Assembly (NCBI RefSeq): GCF_026342835.1
Contig: NZ_JAPEMI010000003.1
Coordinates: forward strand, 248,001-312,000
Source of the DNA: Streptomyces sp. NBC_00154
GTDB taxonomy: Bacteria; Actinomycetota; Actinomycetes; Streptomycetales; Streptomycetaceae
DNA: 64,000 nt
Direction of reading: 5' to 3'
Notes under the pieces: model-generated
Seen by the model: the letters and a program-made list of their open reading frames with translations, nothing else
The model's database searches: none
Told to the model about the DNA's origin: nothing
Part shown: positions 23,562 to 32,668 of the stretch, piece by piece
Numbering within the stretch: position 1 is the first letter of the stretch
Layout of the letters: each line of letters begins with the position of its first letter
Translations under genes and position numbers: made by a program

Positions 23562-24807
23562 CTTAGCGGGTCGGCTGCAGTCGACAATGCAGCACGAAGT
23601 GTCACGCGCCCGTTCTACGTATACGCCGTGCTCACCAACTCGCTGTTCCAGCGCGGCGTATTCGTCCTCTTCCTTTACCAGCGAGGCTTCTCCGTCGGGC
23701 AAGTGGCCCTACTGCAGACACTGCTCTACCTGGTCAGCGGACTTGCGGAGTTGCCGACGGGAGTCATCGCCGACCGAATCGGCAGGCGTGCCAGCATCGT
23801 GATCGGCCAGATGCTGATAGCTGGATGTCTGCTCGGTCAGGTGGCTTTCTCCAACTACTGGGTGTTCCTGGCGCTGTTCATCGGGCAGGGCGTGGGCATG
23901 GCATGTGTGTCCGGTTCGGACACCGCCCTGCTGTACGACCTGCTCGTGCGTCGTGGTGCAACGGCCAGCTACGTCAAGATCAAGTCCCGGTTCACCATGC
24001 TCGGGACGGTCACCTCGGGAGCCGCCATCGTCCTCGGCGGCCAACTGCAGCAGATCTCCTGGGGAGTCGTCTACGTCGGTTCGGCGGCGTGCCTCGTCCT
24101 GGCCGTGGTGGTGCTGATGTCACGGGTGCCCGAGATCCGCGGCGCGGACGCGGTGGACGAGCAGGACGGAGCCGAGGAGGAGCACGGCGACGCCACAGCA
24201 TGGCGGGCGATGCTTCGGGTCGCCACGCCGGCGCTCGTGACGCTTGTCGTGGTGTCCGGATTGATGCATGCGACCTTGACGCCGTACATCATTTTTACGC
24301 AGAAGACCCTCTCCGATCAGGGAGCGGGCACCGCGTTGGTCAGCGTGGTCATATCGGCGGGATTCTTCGCCGGCGGGCTCACTCCGCTGCTGTCGGACCG
24401 CGCGGACCGGCGCATCGGGTATCGGGTCATCGTCCCGGTGTCTCTCCTGACGCTCGCCGCGGCACTCGGCCTGAGCGGCCTCGGCCTTGTCTGGGTCACC
24501 ATCGCCGCGTTCCTGGCCCTGGTCGGGATTCCCGAGATCACCGCCGTGATCGTGGACAACGTGTTCAACGAGGCCGTGCCGTCGCGCCACCGGGCGAGCC
24601 TGCTGTCGATGATCGCATTCGTGGAGTCGGCGCTCATCGGCATCGGCTATCTCGTCCTCGGCGCGCTCATGGACGGGCTGGGCTCCAGTGTGGGCATGGC
24701 CACCTACGCCGCGGTCCCCCTGCTGGCATGTCTCCTGTGGCTCCCGGTGCTCTTCCGAGGGGCACGGGTGACCACCGAGATCGAGAAGCTCGCCGACCAA
24801 AAGGCAT

Positions 24808-25360
24808 CCTGAAACAGACCATCTCGAGCAACGCCCTGCCCGATGGACGCCTCCTGACCGATCACGACCTCCCCCTCCGACCCCGGGTCGCGGCCGCCAT
24901 CGTCCTGCTCTACGCGCAACCGCTCAGCCGCGTCGTCCGCCTCACCGTCGACGACGTGGTCCACGACGGCGACCAGGTCCTCCTACGGCTCGGCGAACCG
25001 CCCTCCCCGCTCCCCGGACCGGTCGCCGATCTCCTGCTCAGCTGGATCGACAACCGGGACAACATGAACACCGCGACAAATCGCGACTCGCGCTGGCTGT
25101 GCCCAGGGCGCCGGGCAGGACAGCCGATGCACCCCGACGCGCTCTCGGCCCTGGTCAACGACCTGGGCATCCCCACCATCGCCAGCCGGGTCTCCGCGAT
25201 CCGTCAGCACGTCCTGGAGATGCCCGCACCCGTCGTTGCCGACGCCCTCGGCTACCACCAAGTCACCACCGTCAAGCTGGCCGTCCAAGCCGGCGGCACC
25301 TGGAGCCGATACGCCGCTGGAGATCACCTACGGTCACCATCCGGCTGGACACCACGGTGA
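24808..25360 (+). pseudogene. Tyrosine-recombinase-like C-terminal fragment
   Basis: In the frame that overlaps the end of the MFS gene, the text KQTISSNALPDGRLLTDHDL, RVAAAIVLLYAQPLSRVVRL, TVDDVVHDGDQVLLRLGEPP and SAIRQHVLEMPAPVVADALG with TVKLAVQAGGTWSRYAAGDH is the C-terminal domain of a transposon-associated integrase-like protein found in many Streptomyces. The upstream DNA-binding part is missing. No start codon belongs to it, so it is a remnant left of the resolvase fragment. Confidence 0.55.
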
Positions 25361-25399
25361 ACTGACGACAGTTGAATAGACGAGCTCACCAGTATCAAC

Positions 25400-25682
25400 C
25401 CCGGACACCCACGAGGGCCTGGCCGCCGCCCGCGCCCGCGGCCGTACGGGAGGGCGCCCCACCGTCGTCAACGAGGACCTCATCCGCGCGGCCCGCGACA
25501 TGCTGCCCGACCCGGCCAACAACGTCACCAAGGTCCTCGGCGTCTCCGTCGGCACGCTCTTTAACCAAATCCCGGAGCTGAAAGAGCTCCGGAACTCCCG
25601 CGTCCCACGCCAGCTGGAGGGAACCAGCCAACCGACCCCCACCGCTCCTTGCGGTGGGGGTCGGAGGCACGAGCTCTGAACC
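25400..25682 (+). pseudogene. Serine recombinase/resolvase, C-terminal HTH fragment
   Basis: One frame reads HEGLAAARARGRTGGRPTVV, NEDLIRAARDMLPDPANNVT and KVLGVSVGTLFNQIPELKEL. The G-R-x-G-G-R-P linker followed by a helix-turn-helix is the C-terminal end of Tn3-type resolvases and invertases. The catalytic N-terminal Ser domain is absent. In this family the fragment often lies beside the integrase-like protein above, which indicates a lost transposon. A strong hairpin lies inside its last codons. Confidence 0.65.
25632..25664. terminator. Perfect 14-bp stem-loop terminator
   Basis: CCGACCCCCACCGC (25632-25645) and GCGGTGGGGGTCGG (25651-25664) pair perfectly around a TCCTT loop. It lies between the resolvase remnant and the convergent ABC permease gene and would stop the latter's transcripts, which come from the right. 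A T-run is not evident, as usual in Streptomyces. Confidence 0.8.
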
Positions 25683-25689
25683 TGACTTC

Positions 25690-28038
25690 CTATTCGGTGC
25701 GCAGGGCCGTGGCGGTTCGGGCCCTGCCGGCCCAGCCGGCGGGCAGGAGCGCACCCAGGGTGGCGATGAGCAGGCCGCCGAGTGCGAGCGGGAGCAGTTC
25801 GGCCCCGTGGTAGACGGCGATGACGGAACCGGGGAGGCGGAGCCCCACGCTGTCGCCCATCGCGGGGATGACCCAGCCGTGCAGGGCTACGCCGAGCGGC
25901 ACGCCCAGAGTGCCCGCGACCAGTCCGGTCACGACGACCGAGGTGATGACCATCGCGATGGTCTGCCGGGGGGTCATGCCGAGCGCCTTGTGGACACCGA
26001 GCTCCCGGACGCGCTCGCGGGTGTCGAGCAGCACGCCGTTGAGCACGCCGAGCGCGGCGACGGCGACGAGCATCAGCGTGAGGATCACGGACAGCGCGTT
26101 GAGCGTGACGACCATGTCGCCGCCGGCGTCGAGGCCGCCGGCCCGGGCGGTGGCCCCCAGCGGTGCCAGGTCGTTGTTCAGCGCGTCGACGTAGCCGGTC
26201 ACGTCGGTGCCTGACGTGACCGCGATGTGATGGCTCGTCTCCGTCAGGTCGGGTTGTGCGGCCGTGAGGGTCGAGGCGTCGGTGAAGACCTGCATGCCGT
26301 CGTTACGGGGGTCGAGGATCTCACCGAGGATCCGGACCGTGACCGGCTCGGCCAGGCCGTTCAGGGTGACGGTGTCGCCGATGCCGGTGCCGGTGGCGGC
26401 CAGGAAGGGGGTCGGGACCACGGCCTCGCCGGGCTTGTCGAGCCAGCGGCCCGAGACCATCGTGTAGCCGCCCCAGGAGGCGTCGCCGGTGAAGGCGATC
26501 ACGTCGATGGTGCCGGTCAGGCCGGACACGGTCGCCCGTACCGTCGCGGCGCTGTAGTACTTCCCGGTTCCGGCGGCAGCCTCGATGGCCGCGGCGACTG
26601 CAGCGGGATCGGCCTTGGGCTGTCTCTCGGGGTCAGGGCCTTGAGGTCCGAAGTCCGGCAAGGGCGCGGGCACGACGACATCGGCGGCGTCGTGGGCCTT
26701 GGCTTTCATCACCTGGCCGAGCGAGGCGCCCATCCCCACGGTGAACGTGACGGCGATGGTGCCGAACAGGATCGCCGTGCCCATGGCCAGCGCGCGGGCG
26801 GGCCGCGCGAAGGGCCGGGCCAGGCCCAGGGCGACCGGCTGCGGCAACTGCAGCCGTCCGGCCAGGCGGGCCGCCCACCGGCCGCGCCCCGCCGAAGTGG
26901 TACGCCCGACGGCGAGCGCATCGACCGTACGCAGCCGCCCGGCCCGCCAGGCACTCGCCCACGCGGTCGCCGCCACCAGACAGAGCACCCCGGCGATCAC
27001 CGCCAGGTCGACCCAGGGGGCGATGGCCAGGGACGAGGTGCCGTAGACCTCCTCGGTCTCGGCCAGTACGGGGACGGCGAGCAGGTGACCGACGAGGACA
27101 CCCAGGGCCGTGCCGACGGCGGCCGGGATCAGTGCCTGGCCCACGTAGGCCCGCACGACCTGGGCCGGGGTGCAGCCGACGGCCTTGAGGATGCCGATGC
27201 GGCGCGTTCCCGTGCCGACGGCCGACGCGACGACGTTGCCGACGATGAGCACCGACATGACCAGACCCAGGGCGCCGAACGCGACGAGGAACGGGACGTA
27301 GAGGGCGGTGTCGCGCTCGGCGGTCTTCTTGACGGTGAGCCATGACTGTTCGCCGACGGCCGTTCCCGGCAGCAGAGACTCCGTCACGGCCTTGCCGCCC
27401 GCGGTGATCTGCGCGGCGGTGCCCGCGTCGGTGAAGCGGTAGAGCATCTGGTAGCCCCCGCTGCCCGGCGCGGTGAGCGCCCGCATCTGGGACGGAACCA
27501 CCCAGGCGTCAGCGGTCTGCGTGACCGAGCGGGCCACACCGACCACCGTCAATGTCGGACCGCCGGACAGATCGGGGAAGGCGAGTTTCATGCCGATGGT
27601 CGGGAAGAGCGAGGAGTTGGCGGACAGCACGATCTCGCCGGAGTGCGCGGGCCACCGCCCGTCGAGCAGTGCCACCTCGTCCACGTCCCGGCCGGGATCG
27701 CCCCGTCCGACCACGGTCATCGGCCACCCGGGGCCCGCCCCGTCCGACCGCGGGGTGACCGTCGCCGTACGGAACGGCCCGACCGCACCGCTCACCCCTT
27801 CGGTGTCCTTGGACTTGGACAGCTGCCCGGCACTCACCTTGCCCGCGTCGAACTGCACGGACAGATGCGCGCCGTGCTGCTTGGCGAAGGCGTCGTCGAA
27901 GGGCGCGCCGGAAACCACGAGCAGCGATCCGCCGAGGACGGAGGCGGCCACCGCCATCATCGTGGCGAGCCCGATCACCAGCGTCTGCACCCGGCGTCGG
28001 TTCACCCCCGAGCGCACCACTTTGCCGAGCGCGCTCAT
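25690..28038 (-). CDS. ABC transporter permease, FtsX type (two FtsX domains)
   Basis: The 782-residue permease has an N-terminal helix (about 18-40, VQTLVIGLATMMAVAASVLG), a large outer domain, a first FtsX block of three helices (about 248-380: PFLVAFGALGLVMSVLIVGN, GTGTRRIGILKAVGCTPAQV) and, after a second helix and outer domain, a second FtsX block (about 645-770: LSVILTLMLVAVAALGVLNG, RERVRELGVHKALGMTPRQT). The E-L-G-x-x-K-A-L/V-G-x-T loops contact the ATPase. It overlaps its ATPase gene by 4 bases (ATGA) and is translationally coupled. Such exporters move lipids, peptides or antimicrobial peptides. The adjacent two-component system suggests regulation by signal at the envelope. Confidence 0.9.
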   Translation of the reverse strand: MSALGKVVRSGVNRRRVQTLVIGLATMMAVAASVLGGSLLVVSGAPFDDAFAKQHGAHLSVQFDAGKVSAGQLSKSKDTEGVSGAVGPFRTATVTPRSDGAGPGWPMTVVGRGDPGRDVDEVALLDGRWPAHSGEIVLSANSSLFPTIGMKLAFPDLSGGPTLTVVGVARSVTQTADAWVVPSQMRALTAPGSGGYQMLYRFTDAGTAAQITAGGKAVTESLLPGTAVGEQSWLTVKKTAERDTALYVPFLVAFGALGLVMSVLIVGNVVASAVGTGTRRIGILKAVGCTPAQVVRAYVGQALIPAAVGTALGVLVGHLLAVPVLAETEEVYGTSSLAIAPWVDLAVIAGVLCLVAATAWASAWRAGRLRTVDALAVGRTTSAGRGRWAARLAGRLQLPQPVALGLARPFARPARALAMGTAILFGTIAVTFTVGMGASLGQVMKAKAHDAADVVVPAPLPDFGPQGPDPERQPKADPAAVAAAIEAAAGTGKYYSAATVRATVSGLTGTIDVIAFTGDASWGGYTMVSGRWLDKPGEAVVPTPFLAATGTGIGDTVTLNGLAEPVTVRILGEILDPRNDGMQVFTDASTLTAAQPDLTETSHHIAVTSGTDVTGYVDALNNDLAPLGATARAGGLDAGGDMVVTLNALSVILTLMLVAVAALGVLNGVLLDTRERVRELGVHKALGMTPRQTIAMVITSVVVTGLVAGTLGVPLGVALHGWVIPAMGDSVGLRLPGSVIAVYHGAELLPLALGGLLIATLGALLPAGWAGRARTATALRTE

Positions 28039-28742
28039 CGGACGGCCTCCGAGGCGACGGCCTGCGACCGGACGTCTTCGGTGATCCGGCCGTCGGCGAT
28101 CCGGACCGTACGGTTCGTGCAGGACCGGGCCAGAGCCAGGTCGTGGGTGACCACGACGATGGTCTGGCCCTCGGCATTGAGGCCTGTGAGCAGCCTGCTG
28201 ACGTCCTGTCCGGCGGCCGTGTCCAGGGCCCCGGTCGGTTCGTCGGCCAGGAGCAGCGCCGGCCGGTTCATCAACGCCCGGGCCACCGCGACGCGCTGCC
28301 GCTCGCCGCCGGACAACCGCCCCGGGTAGGCGCGGGAGTGCCGGTCGATGCCCAGCAGTTCCAGGAGTTCCCCCGTCCGGCGGTCTGCCTCGCCACGTGC
28401 CATACCCGCGAGGCGCGCGGGCAGGACGACATTGTCGGTGACGGTCAGATCGTCGAGCAGGTTGAAGAACTGGAAGACCATGCCGATCTTCGACCGCCGG
28501 TAGAGCGCCGATCCGGCTTCGCCCAGCTGGTCCACCCGCACCCCGTCCACGGTGACGGTCCCCGTATCGGGCCGGTCCAGGCCCGCGATCAGATTGAGCA
28601 GCGTGGACTTGCCGCTGCCGGAAGGACCGAGGATCGCCACGGCCTCGCCGGGCTGCACGGTCAGCGACGCCTCGTGCAGAGCGGGCGGGCCGTCGTCGTA
28701 TCGGCGGCTCACCTCGCGCAGTTCGATCACCGGCGTGGTCAT
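28035..28742 (-). CDS. ABC transporter ATP-binding protein (MacB/LolD type)
   Basis: The 235-residue ATPase has the full motif set: Walker A GPSGSGKST (39-47), Q-loop VFQFFN, the MacB-type segment NVVLPARLAG, signature LSGGERQRVAVARAL, Walker B LLLADEPTGALD and the switch VVVTHD. The LolD/MacB group works with FtsX-type permeases. The stop overlaps the start of the permease gene. Upstream, 154 bases separate it from the divergent histidine kinase, so one control region may serve both, as in Bce-like detoxification modules. Confidence 0.95.
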   Translation of the reverse strand: MTTPVIELREVSRRYDDGPPALHEASLTVQPGEAVAILGPSGSGKSTLLNLIAGLDRPDTGTVTVDGVRVDQLGEAGSALYRRSKIGMVFQFFNLLDDLTVTDNVVLPARLAGMARGEADRRTGELLELLGIDRHSRAYPGRLSGGERQRVAVARALMNRPALLLADEPTGALDTAAGQDVSRLLTGLNAEGQTIVVVTHDLALARSCTNRTVRIADGRITEDVRSQAVASEAVR

Positions 28743-28896
28743 AGAGGGCTCCTCAGGTACGGGCAGCTGGCTTCGCGAACGCTAGGAGCAGGCCCGCCCT
28801 GCACGCATCGTCCGCCCGAACCCATTGCGGTACCGCGCTGGGACGATCCCCGGAAACGTCATCCCTGCGATGTAGGCGGGTGATGTATCCGGTGCG
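28743..28896. promoter_or_regulatory. Divergent promoter region between exporter and two-component genes
   Basis: This 154-base gap lies between the start of the ATPase gene (minus) and the histidine kinase gene (plus). It must contain at least two promoters. A GAGGAG ribosome binding site precedes the ATPase start on the minus strand. I see no clear direct repeat that could be assigned as response regulator site. Confidence 0.5.
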
Positions 28897-30267
28897 GTGG
28901 GAATGACCACCGGGACGGACTCCGCAGGTCCGCGCGGCGGCGACAATGAACCGGTGATGGACGTACGTACGACGCTGGATCGGCTGTGGGAAGCCGCCCG
29001 CCGGACGGTCCGCGACGCCGGGCTTCCGAGCGGTCCACCGCTGCGGCCCACCCGGCGCGCCTGGCAGTTCGACGCGCTGGTGACACTGGCACTCGGAATC
29101 GCCACCGTCTACTACGGCATCGACAACGCCGATAACGTCGTGGTGCGTGAGATCGCACCCGGCGTGGAGCGCGTCGTGCCGCGCCCGTCCGGCCCCGGCG
29201 GCATGGCCTTCATGGTGACCCTCGCGGTCATCGCCTCGGGTTCTCTGGCGCTGCGCCGCCGCTACCCGCTCGCCGTGCTGTGCATCGTGACGGCCGCGAC
29301 ACTGGCGACACCGCAGAGCGTCCTGCGGCTCACCTTCTACGCGTTCGTCATCGCCGTCTACAGCGCCGCTGTGTACAGCCCGTACCGGGTGGCGACCCTG
29401 GCGGCGCTGCCGGTGTCCGTCGTCCTGGTCGGCACCTCGGGGAACTCGGTGACACCGATCGTCCCCAACGAATACATCGCCCTGCTGATCCTGGTCCCGA
29501 TGGCCGTGGCCGCCGTCGGCCTGCGTACCTGGAAACTCCGGACCGACGAGGGTCGCACCCGGCTCTCCGCCCTGGAACGCGAACAGGCCGAGGCACTGCG
29601 CCGGGCCGTCGAGCACGAGCGGGCCAGGATCGCCCGCGAACTGCACGACGTCGTCACGCACAACGTCAGCGTGATGATCATCCAAGCGGGCGCCGCCCGC
29701 AAGATCATGAACACCTCTCCTGAGCAGGCCGGCGAGGCGCTGCTGGCCGTCGAGGCGGGCGGGCGGGCGGCCATGACCGAGCTGCGCCACGTCATGGGAC
29801 TGCTCACCATGGCCGACGAGGGCGAGGGGACGGACGGAGGTGCAGACCTGGCCGATACGGCGGCGGAGTTGGCCCCGCAACCCGGCCTGAACCAGCTGGA
29901 AACGCTGGTCGGACGGGTCCGGGACACCGGACTGCCCGTCGACCTGACCGTGACCGGCCCGCCCCGCCCCCTCCCGCCCGGCCTCGAACTCGCCGCCTAC
30001 CGCGTGGTCCAGGAAGCCCTGACCAACACCGTGAAGCACGCGTCCGGCGCCACCGCCGCCGTGACCGTCGAATACGGCCCGGAACGGCTCCGGGTGGAAG
30101 TCACCGACACCGGTGGACACCCGGGCGCGGGCGCGGCCACCGGGAACGGCCGGGGCCTGATCGGCCTGCGCGAGCGCCTCGCCGTCTACGACGGAAGCCT
30201 GAACACCGGCCGGCGGCTGACCGGCGGGTACCGTGTGGAGGCGCTGATCCCCTTGGAGGCACCGTGA
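28897..30267 (+). CDS. Sensor histidine kinase (HisKA_3 / NarL-type partner)
   Basis: The protein of up to 456 residues has a membrane input part with about six helices (from about residue 45: ALVTLALGIATVYYGI, AFMVTLAVIASGSLAL, LAVLCIVTAATLATP, FYAFVIAVYSAAVYSP, LLILVPMAVAAVGL), then the dimerisation and phospho-accepting domain AEALRRAVEHERARIARELH-D-VV with the phosphorylated His near 250, and a HATPase_c domain (AAYRVVQEALTNTVKHASGA with the N-box, GNGRGLIGLRERL with the G-box). The start is a GTG at 28897; ATG 28903 is equally possible. It overlaps the response regulator by 4 bases. The signal is unknown; the adjacent exporter suggests envelope stress. Confidence 0.9.
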   Translation: MGMTTGTDSAGPRGGDNEPVMDVRTTLDRLWEAARRTVRDAGLPSGPPLRPTRRAWQFDALVTLALGIATVYYGIDNADNVVVREIAPGVERVVPRPSGPGGMAFMVTLAVIASGSLALRRRYPLAVLCIVTAATLATPQSVLRLTFYAFVIAVYSAAVYSPYRVATLAALPVSVVLVGTSGNSVTPIVPNEYIALLILVPMAVAAVGLRTWKLRTDEGRTRLSALEREQAEALRRAVEHERARIARELHDVVTHNVSVMIIQAGAARKIMNTSPEQAGEALLAVEAGGRAAMTELRHVMGLLTMADEGEGTDGGADLADTAAELAPQPGLNQLETLVGRVRDTGLPVDLTVTGPPRPLPPGLELAAYRVVQEALTNTVKHASGATAAVTVEYGPERLRVEVTDTGGHPGAGAATGNGRGLIGLRERLAVYDGSLNTGRRLTGGYRVEALIPLEAP

Positions 30268-30962
30268 CCGAGCCGCTGCGTGTGCTCCTCGCCGACGACC
30301 AGACCCTGGTGCGCACCGGATTCCGGTTGATCCTCGGCGCCGACGGCATCGACGTCGTCGCCGAGGCGACCAACGGAACCGAAGCGGTCGAAGCGGTCCG
30401 CCGCACACGTCCCGACGTGGTCCTGATGGACGTCCGGATGCCCGAGATGGACGGCCTGGAGGCCACCCGCCGCATCCTCACCGGCGCCCCCGGCGAACCC
30501 CGCGTCATCATCCTGACCACCTTCGACCTCGACCGATACGTCTATGCGGCACTGTCCGCCGGGGCCAGCGGCTTCCTCCTCAAGGACGTCACCCCCGAGC
30601 ATCTGACCGCGGCCGTCCGCACGGTCCGTACCGGCGACGCTCTCCTCGCGCCCGCCATCACCCGCCGCCTCGTGCAGCGGTTCGCCCAGCGCGGCAGCGA
30701 CACCGCCGCCCTCCACCGCGACCTCGCCTCGCTCACCCCGCGCGAACTGGAGGTCCTCGGCCTGCTGGCCCGAGGGCTGAGCAACGCCGAACTCGCCACC
30801 CGCCTCCACCTGGCCGAGGCGACCGTCAAGACGCACGTCGCCCGCATCCTCGCCAAGCTCGGACTCCGTGACCGTGTCCAGGCCGTCATCGTCGCCTACG
30901 AGACAGGGCTGATCAGCGCCGGCGCACGCGAGGCCGCCCAGCAGCCCACCGAGCAGACGTAG
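30264..30962 (+). CDS. NarL/LuxR-family response regulator
   Basis: The 232-residue protein has a receiver domain with the acidic pair ADD (10-12), the phospho-accepting Asp56 in VVLMDVRMPEMDG, the Thr in ILTTFD and the Lys in FLLKDVTP. An LuxR-type HTH follows (about 150-210: LTPRELEVLGLLARGLSNAE, LHLAEATVKTHVARILAKLG). It is the direct partner of the histidine kinase, with which it overlaps. It most likely controls the divergent ABC exporter. Confidence 0.95.
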   Translation: MTEPLRVLLADDQTLVRTGFRLILGADGIDVVAEATNGTEAVEAVRRTRPDVVLMDVRMPEMDGLEATRRILTGAPGEPRVIILTTFDLDRYVYAALSAGASGFLLKDVTPEHLTAAVRTVRTGDALLAPAITRRLVQRFAQRGSDTAALHRDLASLTPRELEVLGLLARGLSNAELATRLHLAEATVKTHVARILAKLGLRDRVQAVIVAYETGLISAGAREAAQQPTEQT

Positions 30963-31093
30963 ACCGAAGCCGAGACTTGGGATCAGCAGCCGGAGCTGCG
31001 CCTGTCCCGGTAGTTCATGTGGGCGAAGGCGAACCCGACGATCGAGGCGCCCTGCGTGTCGGTGTACTGCCGGTCGATCTCCTCACGTAGCGG

Positions 31094-32605
31094 TCAGGCC
31101 TGGAGGTGGGCCAGGACTGCGTCGTGGGCGGCTGCCACGGCACGGCGGGAGTCGTCGGTGTGGTCGGCCGCGTCGAAGCCGTGGCGGCCGGCCGGGACGT
31201 CGATGGTCTCGATCCGGGCTTCGGCGGCCTTGGCGGCGGCCAGGAACTCCTCGACGGTCGCCGCGAATTCGGCGTGCTCCAGGCCGGCCCGGGTGAGGAC
31301 GATCGGCAGCTCCCCGGCCGTCCGCACCGCGGCCACGGGGCGGAACCGCGCGTCGACGGCGTTCCAGCCGGGGAGCGGCGCGAGGACCGGGTAGTTCGCG
31401 GCGACGCAGCGCAGCCACGGCGGTGGCGCGGCAAGCCAGTCGGCGGCGAGCAGCCCACCGGCGGAGAAGAACCACAGGGCGATGCGGTCGGCATCCACCC
31501 GCGGGTCGCCCCGGACGAGTTCGACGGCCGCGGCAATGTCCTCGGCGGCCTGCGCGTAGTCGGTGAGGGCGTACAGGCCGTGGTCGACGGTCACGCCGAC
31601 GACACCCCGACTCGCCGCGTACCGGGCGTGGCCGGTGTAGACCGGCCAGTCCCGCGGGGTGGGCCGCAGCTCGGCTGCGACGGGGCCGCCGTGAACGAAC
31701 ACGACGGCGGGCCGGGGCCCGTCCGCGTCCGGCAGGTGGAGGTCGACCGAACCGATCCGCTCGCGCGGCCGCTCCGGGACGTCCAGCACGAAGGGCTTGA
31801 GGTAGAAGGGCGGCTGTTCGTCGCCGCTCGCGGTGATCCGGTGCCCCTCGCCGGCGGCCGCCCGGAGCAGAACAGTGGCCAGCTCGTCAGGGGTGGAGAG
31901 CATCGGCCAGTGCCCGGTGGCGAGTTCGAAGAAGGTGACCTGGGGGTCGGCGAGCGCCCGGAACTGCGGCGGTCCGCTCCGAACCAGCGTCTCGACCATG
32001 GCGATGGTCACCCCGCCGGCGGTGCAGAAGACGCCAGTGGTGGGCAGTCCGGCGAGCGCCCCGGTCAGCCGCAGCGACTGGACGAGGGTGCCGGACGGAT
32101 GCGGCGCGGCGTAGCGGTCCAGCCGGGCCAACGCCTCCGCCGGGAGGCCGGCGGTGCTGCCCCAGCGATGCCACTCGTCGGGCTTCGGCACGGGGATCCG
32201 CCAGTCGTGCTCGGCCGCCCCGTCCCGGCGCAGCAGCCGCTCGCGGACTTCCTGGTCCGGGACGAGGGCGAGGGCGGCGTCGCCGTCCTGCGGCAGGCCG
32301 GCGTCCAGGTGAACGACCCGGCCGATCCGCTCCGGGCGGCGATCGGCGGCACCCAGCACCGGGTGGATGGCGTAGTCGTGGCCGACCAGCACCAGCTCCG
32401 GCGCGTCGAGGTGGTCGATCAGCTGCACCACATCCTCGATGTGCGTCTCCAGGTCGGTGCCCGGCCCGGCCAGGTGGCGGCGCTCCCCGAGGCCGGTGAG
32501 GGTCAGCGGGTGCACCTCCGCCCCCGACCCGCGCAGCCGTTCGGCGGTCTCCCGCCAGATCCAGCCACCGGTGAAAGGTCCGGAAACCAATACGAACGCC
32601 GTCAT
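31094..32605 (-). CDS. Fused protein of two alpha/beta hydrolase domains
   Basis: The 503-residue protein joins two hydrolase domains. Domain 1 (about 1-245) resembles esterases of the hydroxynitrile lyase-like type (VLVSGPFTGGWIWRETAERL, LTGLGERRHLAGPGTDLETH) but its nucleophile elbow reads LVGHDYAIHPVL, with Asp where Ser is expected (usual text GHSYGG). Its His region is ATGHWPMLSTPDE. Domain 2 (about 275-503) is of the dienelactone hydrolase/esterase type, with HGG after AVVFV, a serine elbow FFSAGGLLA, and PAGRHGFDAADH with the catalytic His. It is divergent from a MerR-type regulator and has a MerR-type promoter. A role in detoxifying an ester or lactone drug is inferred. Confidence 0.8.
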   Translation of the reverse strand: MTAFVLVSGPFTGGWIWRETAERLRGSGAEVHPLTLTGLGERRHLAGPGTDLETHIEDVVQLIDHLDAPELVLVGHDYAIHPVLGAADRRPERIGRVVHLDAGLPQDGDAALALVPDQEVRERLLRRDGAAEHDWRIPVPKPDEWHRWGSTAGLPAEALARLDRYAAPHPSGTLVQSLRLTGALAGLPTTGVFCTAGGVTIAMVETLVRSGPPQFRALADPQVTFFELATGHWPMLSTPDELATVLLRAAAGEGHRITASGDEQPPFYLKPFVLDVPERPRERIGSVDLHLPDADGPRPAVVFVHGGPVAAELRPTPRDWPVYTGHARYAASRGVVGVTVDHGLYALTDYAQAAEDIAAAVELVRGDPRVDADRIALWFFSAGGLLAADWLAAPPPWLRCVAANYPVLAPLPGWNAVDARFRPVAAVRTAGELPIVLTRAGLEHAEFAATVEEFLAAAKAAEARIETIDVPAGRHGFDAADHTDDSRRAVAAAHDAVLAHLQA

Positions 32606-32668
32606 GATCGCCTCCTTGCGTGCCGCGGTCCGCGCGGCCGGCCGTACCGGTCGTCCGCGCTCGCCGGT

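Larger units (their letters stand above)
21867..24812 (+). pseudogene. MFS transporter gene interrupted by IS1380 at codons 8-9
   Basis: The gene starts at ATG 21867 (MTGTTEAL) and is split by an IS at 21893-23561. Removing the IS and one copy of the CTTAG duplication joins codon 8 directly to GSAAVDNAARSVTRPFYVYA and then to the open frame from 23628 (LTNSLFQRGVFVLFLYQRGF), in frame. The rest is a 12-helix MFS protein with the loop 2-3 signature GVIADRIGRRASIVIGQM and helices such as NYWVFLALFIGQGVGMACVS and LVSVVISAGFFAGGL, about 420 residues in all. A GTG at 23628 could still start a shorter product missing about 28 residues. Substrate unknown; sugar or drug export is possible. Confidence 0.85.

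Noticed and set aside
22120..23802. Open frame of 560 codons on the plus strand across the IS1380 transposase
   Set aside because: Gly/Arg/His-rich shadow; the transposase on the minus strand has all catalytic residues.
28753..30408. Open frame of 551 codons on the minus strand opposite the histidine kinase
   Set aside because: Antisense shadow of a clear HK/RR pair with motifs on the plus strand.
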